Below are positions 16,330-24,815 of a DNA stretch of 64,000 nucleotides, in pieces. Source of the stretch: Streptomyces sp. AM 2-1-1. GTDB lineage: Bacteria > Actinomycetota > Actinomycetes > Streptomycetales > Streptomycetaceae. The notes beneath the pieces were generated by a model that did not search any database, had not been told where the DNA came from, and was given only the letters and a program-made list of their open reading frames with translations. The stretch covers positions 1,240,001 through 1,304,000 of the forward strand of contig NZ_CP119147.1 of the NCBI RefSeq assembly GCF_029167645.1, read 5' to 3'. The stretch's first letter is position 1. Every line of letters begins with the position of its first letter. Both the position numbers and the translations under genes were made by a program.

Positions 16330-17007
16330 TCAGCTCGACGTGTTCTTCTCCGGCTTCAGCTCGCTCGGGCGCACGATGACGAATCCCTCACCGTCCAGCC
16401 GCAGCTGAACGGCCTCGCCCGAGCCGCCCCGGACCATCGAACCGAAGCTCTGGGAGCGGTGCAGCGAGGTGGACAGCTGCGCGCTCCAGCCGACGACCGC
16501 GTCCGTGTCGACGCAGACCGGCGCCCCGGGCGTGACGGGTATCACGATCGGGTGGCCGTCGCAGATCAGTCCCAGCTTCCCGTGACCACTGAAGACGCTG
16601 TTGAAGAGGCCGCCACCGGTCATGCCGGCGCCCTTCACCGTCTTGATCTCGTACGCGAGCGTGGAGTCGAAGCAGAGGACGTTGCGGCCGTTGATGGTGA
16701 GCACGTCGCCCTGCTCCATCTCGACGATGAAACAGTTCTGCGCCTCGTGCGCGAACCACGCCTCGCCCTGCCCCCGGACCGCCATCAGCGGCAGCCCCTC
16801 ACCGGTGACGGCACGCTTGAGCATGCCGCCTATCCCCTGGCCCTTGCGCTCGAACTGGAGATCGCCGCGGAAAGCGATCATCGACCCCTGACGCGCTTGC
16901 ATCTCCCCGCTGACCGCGTACTTGACCGACTTGGCGTTCTGCAGCGTCATACCGGGGACGGTCGCCTGCTGCGCCATGTGCTCACTGGAAAAGAGATCGC
17001 TCTTCAT
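16330..17007 (-). CDS. AIM24 family protein
   Basis: A 225-residue protein of the AIM24 (DUF124) family, a two-layer beta-roll of Gly-rich strands. Recognisable segments are MIAFRGDLQFERKGQGIGGMLKR, the Gly-rich loop GAGMTGGGLFNSVFSGHGKLGL, and the C-terminal VVGWSAQLSTSLHRSQSFGS. The yeast relative affects mitochondrial inner-membrane organisation; no bacterial role is established. The internal ATG at 17005-17007 (MKSDLF) is chosen because GAGG sits 9 nt upstream; an in-frame ATG 9 nt earlier overlaps that site. The gene is divergent from the peptidyl-tRNA hydrolase gene. Confidence 0.88.
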   Translation of the reverse strand: MKSDLFSSEHMAQQATVPGMTLQNAKSVKYAVSGEMQARQGSMIAFRGDLQFERKGQGIGGMLKRAVTGEGLPLMAVRGQGEAWFAHEAQNCFIVEMEQGDVLTINGRNVLCFDSTLAYEIKTVKGAGMTGGGLFNSVFSGHGKLGLICDGHPIVIPVTPGAPVCVDTDAVVGWSAQLSTSLHRSQSFGSMVRGGSGEAVQLRLDGEGFVIVRPSELKPEKNTSS

Positions 17008-17178
17008 GCGCCGCATCCTCGCCCCGTGCATGCCACATTGCCAAACGGCTCTCCGGGCCGGCCGACCAGCCGGCCCGCCGGGGCACCGGCCGGCGGGAGC
17101 GCGGCCCGCCCCCCGCACCTGGCCCGTCCGCCGTGCGGCCCCGCCCGGCCCGTCCCGGGCGCCTGGCAGACTGGACGG

Positions 17179-17973
17179 GTGAGCAGCAACGACATCCCCG
17201 ACGCCGCGACGGCACCGGCCGCCGTCTCCCCCGCTTCCCCGGCCGAGGCCGCCGGCCGGCCTCCGGAGGAGAGCCCCTTCCGGAGCGGGCCGACCCCGCG
17301 CGACGAGGCACCGCAGTTCGTGCTGCCGCTGGTGGTGCACATCGAGAAGACCGATCCGCCCGCCCGTACCGACGCGCTCCGGACGGCGGCCCGTGCGGTG
17401 CTCACGATCCTCGCCGACGACCGCGCGCTGGGCGAGGGCGAGTGGGCGCGGGCGATGCGGGACTGGCAGGACGCCCGGATACGCAAGGTGGTGCGGCGGG
17501 CCCGGGGCGCGGAGTGGCGCAAGGCGTCCACGCTGCCGGGGATCACGGTCACCGGGGACGGCGCGGAGGTACGCGTCTATCCGCCGGTGCCGCTCGACGG
17601 CTGGCCGAAGGAGCTGGCGAAACTGCAGGTCTCGGGCACGGATCTGGACGATCCCGAGCCGCCCTCCGCGCCGGACCTCACCGGCCCTGTCCTGTGGCTC
17701 AACCCGGAGCTCGACATGTCGGCGGGCAAGACGATGGCGCAGGCCGGCCACGGTGCGCAGCTCGCCTGGTGGGAGCTGACGGACGCGGAGCGCAAGGAGT
17801 GGCGGGAGGCGGACTTCGCGCTCTCGGTGGCCACCCCGGACGCGGAGACCTGGCGCCGCCTCACCGTCAGCGGACTGCCCGTGGTGCGCGACGCCGGGTT
17901 CACCGAGATCGCCCCCGGTTCCTGCACGGTGGTCGCGGACCACCCGGCGCTGCGCGCGCGTACGGCGGGCTGA
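17179..17973 (+). CDS. Pth2-type peptidyl-tRNA hydrolase family protein
   Basis: A 264-residue protein with the Pth2 fold in its C-terminal half. [27 protein letters not shown] (about 175-201) corresponds to the Pth2 helix-loop with the catalytic Lys/Gln/His region, followed by [11 protein letters not shown] and [18 protein letters not shown]. The first 45 residues are a disordered Ala/Pro-rich tail. The middle ([27 protein letters not shown]) precedes the domain and is specific to actinobacterial members. It would recycle peptidyl-tRNA, though enzymatic activity of this branch is inferred. GTG 17179 is the assigned start; no strong Shine-Dalgarno is evident. Confidence 0.78.
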   Translation: MSSNDIPDAATAPAAVSPASPAEAAGRPPEESPFRSGPTPRDEAPQFVLPLVVHIEKTDPPARTDALRTAARAVLTILADDRALGEGEWARAMRDWQDARIRKVVRRARGAEWRKASTLPGITVTGDGAEVRVYPPVPLDGWPKELAKLQVSGTDLDDPEPPSAPDLTGPVLWLNPELDMSAGKTMAQAGHGAQLAWWELTDAERKEWREADFALSVATPDAETWRRLTVSGLPVVRDAGFTEIAPGSCTVVADHPALRARTAG

Positions 17974-18103
17974 CCCACCGCGAGCGGTCGCCCGCAACCT
18001 CAAATCATCCTCTGAACGTCTCCCTGTTCGGATTCGCCGTCGTGCGCCGGGGTCATCACCTCTCCACGGGCAGCGCGGATCGCCCGGAGAAGGGGGGAGC
18101 GCC

Positions 18104-19432
18104 ATGAGGCTCGGTGTGGGGATCGGCTGGCGTCCGGAGATCGCGGACGCGGTCGAGGCGCTGGAGGGCGTCGAGTGGGTGGAGGCCGTCGCGGAGAATC
18201 TCTGCGCGGACCATCTGCCCGACTCGCTGGTACGGCTGCGGGAGCGGGGCGTCACGGTCGTGCCGCACGGGGTGGCGCTGGGCCTCGGCGGTGCCGAGCG
18301 CCCCGATCCCCGGCGGCTGGCGGACCTGGCGGCACGCGTGCGGTTGCTCGGCGCACCGCTGGTGACGGAGCACCTCGCGTTCGTACGGGCCGGGGGGCCG
18401 CTCACCGGTTCGCCCGCCCTGGAGGCGGGCCATCTGCTGCCCGTACCCCGGACCTGGGACGCGCTGGACGTGCTCTGCGAGAACGTGCGGATCGCCCAGG
18501 ACGCGCTGCCGGTGCCGCTGGCGCTGGAGAACATCGCGGCGCTGGTCAACTGGCCGGGCGAGGAGCTGACGGAGGGGCAGTTCCTGGCCGAACTGGTCGA
18601 GCGGACCGGGGTCCGGCTGCTGATCGACGTGGCCAACCTCCACACCAACCACGTCAACCGGGGCGAGGTCCCCGCCTCGGCACTGGACGAACTGCCGGTG
18701 GAGGCCATCGCCTACGTCCACGTGGCGGGCGGTGTCGAGAAGGACGGCGTCTGGCACGACACGCACGCCCACCCGGTGACGGCCCCGGTGCTCGACGTCC
18801 TGGCGGAACTGCGCTCCCGGGTGGACCCGCCCGGTGTGCTGCTCGAACGCGACGACGACTTCCCTCCCGCCGAGGAGCTGGCGGGCGAACTCGCCCTGAT
18901 CGCCAGCACGTTGGGGGCAGCCCGTCCCACGGGCCGTACGGCGCCCATCTCGGCCCCGCTCACGCGCCGGGACGGGGGACCGGCCGGGGGCACCGCCGGG
19001 GTCCGGGAGCGGTTGGCGGGGGCGCAGGCCGGTCTGCTCGCCTCGCTCGTGGCCGGCGCTCCCGTCCCTCCGGGCTTCGACGGTGAGCGGCTGGGCGTGC
19101 AGAGCCGGGCGCTCGCCGCCAAGCGGGCCGGTGTCGTCGCGAAGGTGGCGCCGGAGCTGCCGGAGATCCTGGGCGCGAGCTACCGCGCGGCGTTCCTCCG
19201 TTACGCCGAGGGCCGTCCGCCGGCCTCCGGGTACCGGAGGGATGCGCTCGCCTTCGCCGAACACCTGCTGGTCACGGGCGAACCCGCCGACGGGGCGGCC
19301 CGGCTGCGGCTGACCCACTGGTGGCAGGAGCGCGCGGGGGCGCGCCCGCCACTACGCGCCACCCGGCTCGTCCGTGCGGCGCGGGCCGCGTTCCGCACGT
19401 CCACCACCACGCTCAGGTCCGGGGGGAACTGA
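18104..19432 (+). CDS. DUF692 (MNIO) enzyme with DUF2063/BufC-like C-terminal extension
   Basis: A 442-residue protein. Residues 1-275 are a TIM-barrel DUF692 domain, the multinuclear non-heme iron oxidase (MNIO) family of MbnB, TglH and bufferin synthases. Candidate metal ligands are all present: His55 (VPHGVAL), Glu89/His90 (VTEHLAF), Glu142 (LENIAAL), Asp175/Asn178/His180 (IDVANLH), His206, the HDTHAHPV cluster (218-225) and Glu249. Residues about 300-395 look like a fused DUF2063/HvfC-BufC partner domain ([54 protein letters not shown]). In known systems that partner is a separate peptide-recruiting protein. A Shine-Dalgarno GGGGGGAG precedes the ATG. Its TGA overlaps the next gene's ATG by one base, so the two are translationally coupled. 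The substrate is inferred to be that neighbour. Confidence 0.85.
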   Translation: MRLGVGIGWRPEIADAVEALEGVEWVEAVAENLCADHLPDSLVRLRERGVTVVPHGVALGLGGAERPDPRRLADLAARVRLLGAPLVTEHLAFVRAGGPLTGSPALEAGHLLPVPRTWDALDVLCENVRIAQDALPVPLALENIAALVNWPGEELTEGQFLAELVERTGVRLLIDVANLHTNHVNRGEVPASALDELPVEAIAYVHVAGGVEKDGVWHDTHAHPVTAPVLDVLAELRSRVDPPGVLLERDDDFPPAEELAGELALIASTLGAARPTGRTAPISAPLTRRDGGPAGGTAGVRERLAGAQAGLLASLVAGAPVPPGFDGERLGVQSRALAAKRAGVVAKVAPELPEILGASYRAAFLRYAEGRPPASGYRRDALAFAEHLLVTGEPADGAARLRLTHWWQERAGARPPLRATRLVRAARAAFRTSTTTLRSGGN

Positions 19433-20499
19433 TGGTCATGAACCTGCTCGCTCTCCTGGTGACGTTCGCCGTCGCCGTCTCCTGCGTCCTCCTCCTCTCC
19501 TCGCGGACCGGCCGGCACGCCGGTCCTGACAGTGCGGTGTACGACCTCTACGAGGCGGCGTTCCTGAGCGGAGGCCCGGCGAGGGTCGTGGACACCGCGC
19601 TCACCGCTCTCCACACGGACGGGCGCGTCGCGGTCGGCGGGCCGGGCATCATCTCCGTCCTGCGGACGGAGGCCCGGGACCCGGTGGAGCGCGCCGTCTT
19701 CCACGAGCTGGCGCTCGCCCCGAACGGGGCGCTGCACCTTCTGCGCCTGGCGGTCATGCAGCACCCCGCCGTGCAGGAGATCGGTGACGGACTGGCCGCC
19801 CGGGGTCTGCTGGCCCGTCCGGAGGAGACGCGGTCCCGCCGCCGCCGGGCCTCCCTCCTGGGCGTGCTCTGCCTCGTGCTCCTCCCCGTCTCGATCATCG
19901 CGACCGTCCTCCAGTACGCGTCGCTGGACGGCTTCGCCACCCCGTTCCCGTTCATCTTCAAGGTGCTGCCCGCGCTCGTCGTCGGTGCGGTGACCGGGGT
20001 GGTGGTGACGCAGAACGCCCGTGCCCGGATCACCGCTGCGGGGCGGGCGGCGAACGGTGCGTACCTGCGGTCGCTCACCTACGGCGCGTCGCCCGCGCAG
20101 CTGGTGGCGGCCTCCGGCCCGCGGGCGGTGCCCGATCAGGTTCTGCGGGACCAGTTGATCGCTGCCGCGCGATACCCGTCGCCGGGGGCGCCCCGTCGGG
20201 GCGGATCCTCCTCGGCGCACCGTCCGGGGCACCCTCACGCCGGGTCCGACAACGGTCTGGCGGGTGCCGCGATGGTGCCCGTCGTGTGGTGTGCGGGGTC
20301 GGGCCCGGGTGGCGGCAGCTGCGGTTCGTCCTCCGGTTCGAGCTGCGGTGCGGGCGGGGGCGGCGGGTCCGGCTGCGGCGGAGGAAGCTCCAGCTGCGGG
20401 AGTTCGGGGTCCAGTTGCGGCGGGAGCAGCTCCAGTTGCGGTGGTGGGAGCAGCTCCAGCTGCGGCGGGGGGTCCAGCTGCGGGGGCGGGAGCAGCTGA
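19432..20499 (+). CDS. TIGR04222-type membrane protein with Gly/Ser/Cys-repeat C-terminal tail
   Basis: A 355-residue membrane protein. Segment 1 (residues 4-22) is a hydrophobic anchor. A soluble domain follows, with YDLYEAAFLSGGPARVVDTAL and DPVERAVFHEL, which I recognise as the TIGR04222 domain. Helices at about 141-161 and 172-193 cross the membrane. The last 63 residues (293-355) are almost only Gly, Ser and Cys, with eight Cys at 297, 305, 315, 322, 329, 336, 344 and 350, most in SSCGG-like units, plus Cys286 before the tail. The start overlaps the DUF692 stop (TGATG), with GGGGGGAA upstream. Coupling to an MNIO enzyme suggests the tail Cys are oxidised or bind metal. That role is inference; no function is established to my knowledge. 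Confidence 0.85.
   Translation: MVMNLLALLVTFAVAVSCVLLLSSRTGRHAGPDSAVYDLYEAAFLSGGPARVVDTALTALHTDGRVAVGGPGIISVLRTEARDPVERAVFHELALAPNGALHLLRLAVMQHPAVQEIGDGLAARGLLARPEETRSRRRRASLLGVLCLVLLPVSIIATVLQYASLDGFATPFPFIFKVLPALVVGAVTGVVVTQNARARITAAGRAANGAYLRSLTYGASPAQLVAASGPRAVPDQVLRDQLIAAARYPSPGAPRRGGSSSAHRPGHPHAGSDNGLAGAAMVPVVWCAGSGPGGGSCGSSSGSSCGAGGGGGSGCGGGSSSCGSSGSSCGGSSSSCGGGSSSSCGGGSSCGGGSS
20308..20499 (+). repeat. Degenerate tandem repeat encoding the Cys-rich tail
   Basis: The DNA is built from variants of an AGCTCCAGCTGCGGCGGG-like unit of 15-24 bp, encoding (Gly)n-(Ser)n-Cys-Gly blocks. Such repeats are prone to slippage, so tail length and Cys number may vary between strains. Confidence 0.7.
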
Positions 20500-20517
20500 G
20501 CGGCGAGAGGCATCCCC

Positions 20518-20548
20518 GGCGCCGGACCCGGCTCACGGACCCGGCGCC
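20518..20548 (+). terminator. Candidate terminator after the Cys-tail gene
   Basis: An 8-bp stem (GGCGCCGG / CCGGCGCC) begins about 20 nt after the stop codon. It separates this gene from the second TIGR04222 gene. Confidence 0.4.
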
Positions 20549-20593
20549 CCGCTCCCCGCACCCGCTCACCGCCGCCCCGGCCGCACGCCGGCG

Positions 20594-20755
20594 TCAGCTC
20601 CGGACCGCCTCCGCGATCCGGCGGGCGGCCGCGGCCGGCGTCAGGTGGGTGGGGTCGACGACCTCGGCCTCACGGTGGAGCCAGGTGCGGGCCGCCTAGG
20701 CGTGAGCGGTCGTCGTCCTGCCCGCTCCGTGGGTGCCGTTGAGCCATACGATCTT
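20594..20755 (-). pseudogene. Remnant of an AAA-type ATPase/kinase gene with internal deletion
   Basis: Read on the minus strand, 53 codons keep both ends of a familiar actinobacterial P-loop protein. The beginning is VWLNGTHGAGRTTTAHA, normally with GAGKTTT, so the Walker Lys is now Arg. The end is ARTWLHREAEVVDPTHLTP followed by RRIAEAVRS and TGA. The two parts are joined at an in-frame TAG (20696-20698), and the middle of the roughly 180-residue protein is missing. The usual start codon also appears mutated (AAG before ATC-GTA-TGG). The relic lies between the two TIGR04222 genes, marking an old deletion there. Confidence 0.75.
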
Positions 20756-20844
20756 CGCCCCACCGTAGGGTCCCGGTGCGCCTCGTGTGTCCGCATGGTG
20801 AGCGCACCGGGACGGTTCCTCCTCTTCTCGCATAGAAATCGCTC

Positions 20845-21657
20845 ATGGTCTGGTTGATGTGTCTGCTGATCGCGTGGGGCGCGGCGGCGCTCTCCTGTCT
20901 GCGGCTCTGTCTCGCCGCCGCCAGGGCCGCGCACCCGCCGGCCCGCCCGTCCGACGGCTCCCCCGGCCGGCCGGGCCCGGCGCCGTACGACTTGAACCTG
21001 TACGAGACGGCCTTCCTGGCCGGCGGGCCGGAGCGCGTCGCGGACCTGGTGCTGGTCTCCATGCACCTGCGGCGGAGCCTGCTGCTGGCCCACACCGGCT
21101 GGGCCACGGTGGTGGACCCGCGGGGCCGGGACGACGTCGAACGCACCGTGATCCGGGCCATCGGTCCCGACGGCCAGTCACGGATCGCTCCGGTACGGGC
21201 CGCGGCCGCGTCGGCCGAGCCGGTACGGGCGCTCGCCGACCGCCTGGTGGCGGCCGGGCTGGCGGTGCCGCACGCGCTGCGCGGCGCGACGGCGGCGGCG
21301 CTGGGCGAGGTGCGGCGGGCGGCGGTGCTGATCGTGGTGCTGGCCCTCGCCTCCGTGCTGCTGCCGGGTCCGTCGTACTCGCCCGGCGGACCGGCGCTCG
21401 TCTGGTTCCTGCTGCCGCTGGTACTCGTGGCCGGCTGCCTGCTCATCGTGCGGATCGAGAACCATCCGAACAGCCCGTGGGCCTCCCCCGCCGGTCAGGA
21501 GTGGCTCGACGCGCTGGGGACCTCCGGTCCGGGGCGCGGTGCCCACCGGAGCCTGCCGGCCGCCGTCGCGGTCCGGGGCCTGCGGGCCGTACGGGATCCG
21601 CTGCTCCGTGCCGCCCTGACGGGCCGTCGCTCCCGGCAGCCGGGTCCCGCCTCCTGA
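20845..21657 (+). CDS. TIGR04222-type membrane protein without Cys tail (paralogue of upstream gene)
   Basis: A 270-residue membrane protein with the same layout as the gene at 19432: an N-terminal hydrophobic anchor (residues 3-24), a soluble domain with YDLNLYETAFLAGGPERVADLVL (about 48-70) and DDVERTVIRAIG, and two helices at about 155-170 and 180-197. It ends with a basic RRSRQPGPAS tail and has no Gly/Ser/Cys repeat. The similarity of the LYE(A/T)AFL(S/A)GGP(A/E)RV segment shows the two genes are paralogues. The start at ATG 20845 has only a weak AGAAA upstream. Its role is unknown; it may have lost the modified tail or act as a partner. Confidence 0.75.
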   Translation: MVWLMCLLIAWGAAALSCLRLCLAAARAAHPPARPSDGSPGRPGPAPYDLNLYETAFLAGGPERVADLVLVSMHLRRSLLLAHTGWATVVDPRGRDDVERTVIRAIGPDGQSRIAPVRAAAASAEPVRALADRLVAAGLAVPHALRGATAAALGEVRRAAVLIVVLALASVLLPGPSYSPGGPALVWFLLPLVLVAGCLLIVRIENHPNSPWASPAGQEWLDALGTSGPGRGAHRSLPAAVAVRGLRAVRDPLLRAALTGRRSRQPGPAS

Positions 21658-21823
21658 CACCGGCGCGAGCCGCCGCCCGGACACGCTCCCGCACGCCCCG
21701 GGCGGGTCCTGTACTTCACCGGCCGTGCCCCGGACGATCCTCTTCCCCGCGGAGAGGCCCTCAGGGGTGGCCTCCAGGACGGCCCTCCCGAGGGCCCGCG
21801 GGGCGGGAACGGAGGAACGACCG

Positions 21824-23464
21824 GTGAGAGCAACCACGCGGTACGCGACGGCCGGGGCGATGCTCCTCGCCGCGCTGCCCGCCGCGCCCGTCGCGGCCGC
21901 CCCCGCCGCGGCGGCGGCCGAGGTGCGTCAGGGAGCAGGGGCGGCCGAGACCATCGGGACGATGATCGCCGCCGCCCGGGCCCGGGCGCGGGGCATCGCC
22001 TTCGGCGACTGCCCGGAGCGCGAGATGCTGCCCGCGTCGCTGCGGTGCGGGACCTTCACCGTGCCGCTCGACTACGCGCGCCCGCTGGGGCCGCAGACCG
22101 AACTCGCCGTCAGCCGCCGCGCCGCCACCGGTGACGCGCCCGAGCGCCAGGGCGCGCTGGTGTACCACCCGGGTGGTCCGGGGGCCGCGAGCATCACCTT
22201 TCCCCTGCTGGGGGAATGGGCGGCCTGGCGGAAGACCGCCCGCGCCTACGACCTCGTCGGCTACGCCCCGCGCGGTGTCGCCCCGTCGCCCGCGCTGTCC
22301 TGCCGGCCTCCCGGGGAGGCGGCGGAGACACCCACCGCGTCACCTGAGCACCCCTCCCCCGCGGAGAAGCGGGCCCGGATCGCCCGCGCGAGGACGTACG
22401 CGGACGGGTGCCTCCGCGCCGCCGGGCCCGCGCTGCGCCACTACTCCTCCCTGGACGGCGCCCGTGATCTGGAGGTGCTGCGGGCCGCGCTGGGCGAGGA
22501 GCGGCTGACCTTCATGGGCACCGACCAGGGGGCCTACGTGGGGGCGTTGTACGCCACGCTCTTCCCCTCCCACGTGCGCCGGATGGTCTTCGACTCGCCC
22601 CCGGACGTGCGGCGGCTCGGCTACCGTTCCGGGCCGGCCCGGGCGCGGGCGCTGGAGTCCCGTTTCGAGGACTTCCTCTCCTGGATCGCCCGCCACGACG
22701 CGGTCTACGGCCTGGGGACGACGCCGGGTGCGGTGCGGAGCCGGTACGACCGGATGCGGGACGAGGTGGCGCGAAAACCGGCGGGCGGGACGGTCGGGCC
22801 GGGCCGGCTCCAGGCGGCCTTCCTGGGCGCCGTGGCCTACGACGACTACTGGGCGGTGCGGGCCGCCGCCCTCTCCGCGTACGCGCAGGGCGATCCGGAG
22901 CCGCTGATCGCACAGGCCTCCCCCCGGCCGTACACGGCGAAGGGCGACGAGAACGCCGACGCGGTCCGTACGGCGGTGGGGTGCAACGACGGGCGGTGGC
23001 CTGCCGACTGGCGCGTCTGGGACCGCGACCACACGGAGTTGGCCCGCTCCGCCCCGTTCGCCGCCTGGGCGGAGGCCTGGGCCACGCTGCCGTGCGCGTC
23101 GTGGCCGGGGCCCCGGCACCGGCCGCTCGACGTGCGGACCGGTCGGGGCGGGCTGCCGCCGGTACTGATCCTGGCGGCGGAGCGCGACGGGGTGACGCCG
23201 TACGCGGGCGCGGTGGAGCTGCGGCGGCGGCTGCGCGGGGCGGCGCTGGTCACCGAGCGGGGCGCGGGCTCGCACGGCATCGGGGGCGGTGAGAACACCT
23301 GTGTCAACGGCCATCTGGAGACGTACCTCCTGACGGGCCGGGTGCCCGGGACGGACACCGGGTGCGCGCCGCACCGGGAGCCGAACCCGGTCTCGCTCCA
23401 CCGCGCCGTCCCCCGGGGCGACGACGGGCCGGAGCACCTCCGGCGGGGCCGAGCCGCCTTCTGA
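21824..23464 (+). CDS. Secreted alpha/beta hydrolase of the tripeptidyl-aminopeptidase type, nucleophile Ser replaced by Asp
   Basis: A 546-residue protein with a signal peptide (residues 1-32, AGAMLLAALPAAPVAAAPA) and the architecture of Streptomyces secreted tripeptidyl aminopeptidases (SlpD/Tap-like). RCGTFTVPLDYARP, YHPGGPGAAS as the oxyanion region, and a C-terminal lid domain are all present. At the nucleophile elbow these enzymes have GTSYGT; here the sequence is GTDQGA, with Asp234 (codon GAC 22523-22525) where Ser should be. The other triad members appear intact: Asp455 in AAERDGVTPY and His484 in GAGSHGIGG. It may be inactive as a peptidase or use Asp as in dehalogenase-like relatives. 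GTG 21824 has a strong GGAGGAA 6-7 nt upstream. It could be transcribed with the preceding TIGR04222 gene. Confidence 0.82.
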   Translation: MRATTRYATAGAMLLAALPAAPVAAAPAAAAAEVRQGAGAAETIGTMIAAARARARGIAFGDCPEREMLPASLRCGTFTVPLDYARPLGPQTELAVSRRAATGDAPERQGALVYHPGGPGAASITFPLLGEWAAWRKTARAYDLVGYAPRGVAPSPALSCRPPGEAAETPTASPEHPSPAEKRARIARARTYADGCLRAAGPALRHYSSLDGARDLEVLRAALGEERLTFMGTDQGAYVGALYATLFPSHVRRMVFDSPPDVRRLGYRSGPARARALESRFEDFLSWIARHDAVYGLGTTPGAVRSRYDRMRDEVARKPAGGTVGPGRLQAAFLGAVAYDDYWAVRAAALSAYAQGDPEPLIAQASPRPYTAKGDENADAVRTAVGCNDGRWPADWRVWDRDHTELARSAPFAAWAEAWATLPCASWPGPRHRPLDVRTGRGGLPPVLILAAERDGVTPYAGAVELRRRLRGAALVTERGAGSHGIGGGENTCVNGHLETYLLTGRVPGTDTGCAPHREPNPVSLHRAVPRGDDGPEHLRRGRAAF

Positions 23465-23478
23465 CGGAGGGCCGGCCC

Positions 23479-24465
23479 TCAGCCGGGCCGCTCCATCTCG
23501 GCGGCGTACGGCGGCTGAGCGCCCGCGACGGCGCAGGTGCGGGCGGCCACCGCGACGGCGAACCCCGTCGCGTCCCGCAGTGCGGAGGCGGTCAGCCCCT
23601 CCAGCCGGCCACCCAGCACCCCGTCCGCCGCGAGACGGTGCAGCAGCCCGGCGGTGAAGGCGTCCCCGGCGCCGATCGTGTCGACCACGTCCACCGCCGG
23701 AGCCCGAACCCGGACGTCGAGGTCGCGGGTCCGGGCGAGGGCGCCGTCGCCGCCGAGGGTCACCACGGCGAGTCCGGCCCCGGCCGCGAGCAGCCGGTCG
23801 GCGGCCTCGTCCGGTCCCGTCCCCGGCATCAGGAACTCCACGTCGTCGGCGCTGACCCGGACGATGTCGGCCAGGGCGCACCAGTGCGGCAGCCGGGAGC
23901 GGACCAGCGCCACGTCGACGACGGTGGGCCGCACGTTGGGGTCGACGCAGACGGTGGCGGTCCGCCGGGCGTGTTCCAGGGCCGCTTCGATCGCGGTGCA
24001 GCCCGGCGGGAGCGCGAGGGCCAGGCTGCCGGTGTGGACGCAGACGGAGGGCGGGGCGGCGGTCAGGGCGGTGGTGAGTTCGTCCGCCGTCCACTGCCAG
24101 TCCGCGGTGCCCTCGGCGTAGAAGTCGTAGGAGGCGCCGCCGTCTTCGTCGATCCGCGCGAGCGCGAGGGTCGCCGGGCGGTCGCTGGTGACGGAGCGGG
24201 TGAGGTCCACGCCGCTGCCGGCGAGCCGCTCGCGCAGCAGGGTGCCGAGCGGGCCCTTCGAGAGGCGGCCCGCGAAGCGGACGGGGGTGCCGAGCCGGGC
24301 GAGCGCCACGGCGGTGTTCGCGGGTCCGCCGCCCGGGTGGACGGTCAGCGGGGTCGAGCCGTCCGGGGCGGTCGCCCCCACGAAGGCGTCGGCGACGGCC
24401 TCACCGATGACGGTGACGGGGGCCCGCGGGGTACGGGGCGAGGGGGAGGCGGCGGACGACGTCAT
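23479..24465 (-). CDS. PfkB family carbohydrate kinase (fructokinase-like)
   Basis: A 328-residue ribokinase-fold sugar kinase. PfkB signature 1 is GGGPANTAVALARLG (about 46-60). Signature 2 is VVDTIGAGDAFTAGLLH, with the catalytic Asp in GAGD (about 268). VCVDPNVRP is the usual nucleotide-side strand. Sequence features (GGGPANTA, YDFYAEGTADW) are closest to bacterial fructokinases, but the sugar is not certain. The ATG at 24463-24465 is used. It is convergent with the hydrolase gene (14 bp apart) and followed by no transporter, so its sugar source is not evident. Confidence 0.85.
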   Translation of the reverse strand: MTSSAASPSPRTPRAPVTVIGEAVADAFVGATAPDGSTPLTVHPGGGPANTAVALARLGTPVRFAGRLSKGPLGTLLRERLAGSGVDLTRSVTSDRPATLALARIDEDGGASYDFYAEGTADWQWTADELTTALTAAPPSVCVHTGSLALALPPGCTAIEAALEHARRTATVCVDPNVRPTVVDVALVRSRLPHWCALADIVRVSADDVEFLMPGTGPDEAADRLLAAGAGLAVVTLGGDGALARTRDLDVRVRAPAVDVVDTIGAGDAFTAGLLHRLAADGVLGGRLEGLTASALRDATGFAVAVAARTCAVAGAQPPYAAEMERPG

Positions 24466-24815
24466 GACCGGGTCTCCGGCTTTCTTCCGGGGCGGCCGGC
24501 GAGCGGTCGCGCCGCCCGGGGCCTCTCGCGTGGATCGTGCGGGCTCTCGGCCCCTGGGTCCCGGGGCGTGCGGGTCACGAGGACACGCACGCCCCGGAAG
24601 GACGCCGGTGCGGCACGCAGGCTGCGAGCCGCACCCGGAGCCGGACCCGGTGTCGCTGGAACGGCGGTCCGCGACGCTGGTCGCGCGCGGACACCGTCTG
24701 ATCTTCCGGGTCGGGGGTGGCCGGGAAACGCCGGCATTGCGAGTCGGGCCACCAGGTGTGCGGGTGGCCGGCGGTCTTCCGGGAGGGCCCCCGGGAGAAC
24801 GCCGACCAGAGGACC
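24466..24815. other. Non-coding gap between hemQ and the PfkB kinase
   Basis: No gene is supported in these 350 bp. They contain the hairpin at 24561-24597, which would end hemG-hemQ transcription, and presumably the promoter of the kinase gene. Confidence 0.5.
24561..24597 (-). terminator. Terminator downstream of hemQ
   Basis: A 12-bp perfect stem (CCGGGGCGTGCG / CGCACGCCCCGG) with a 13-nt loop. Confidence 0.65.
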
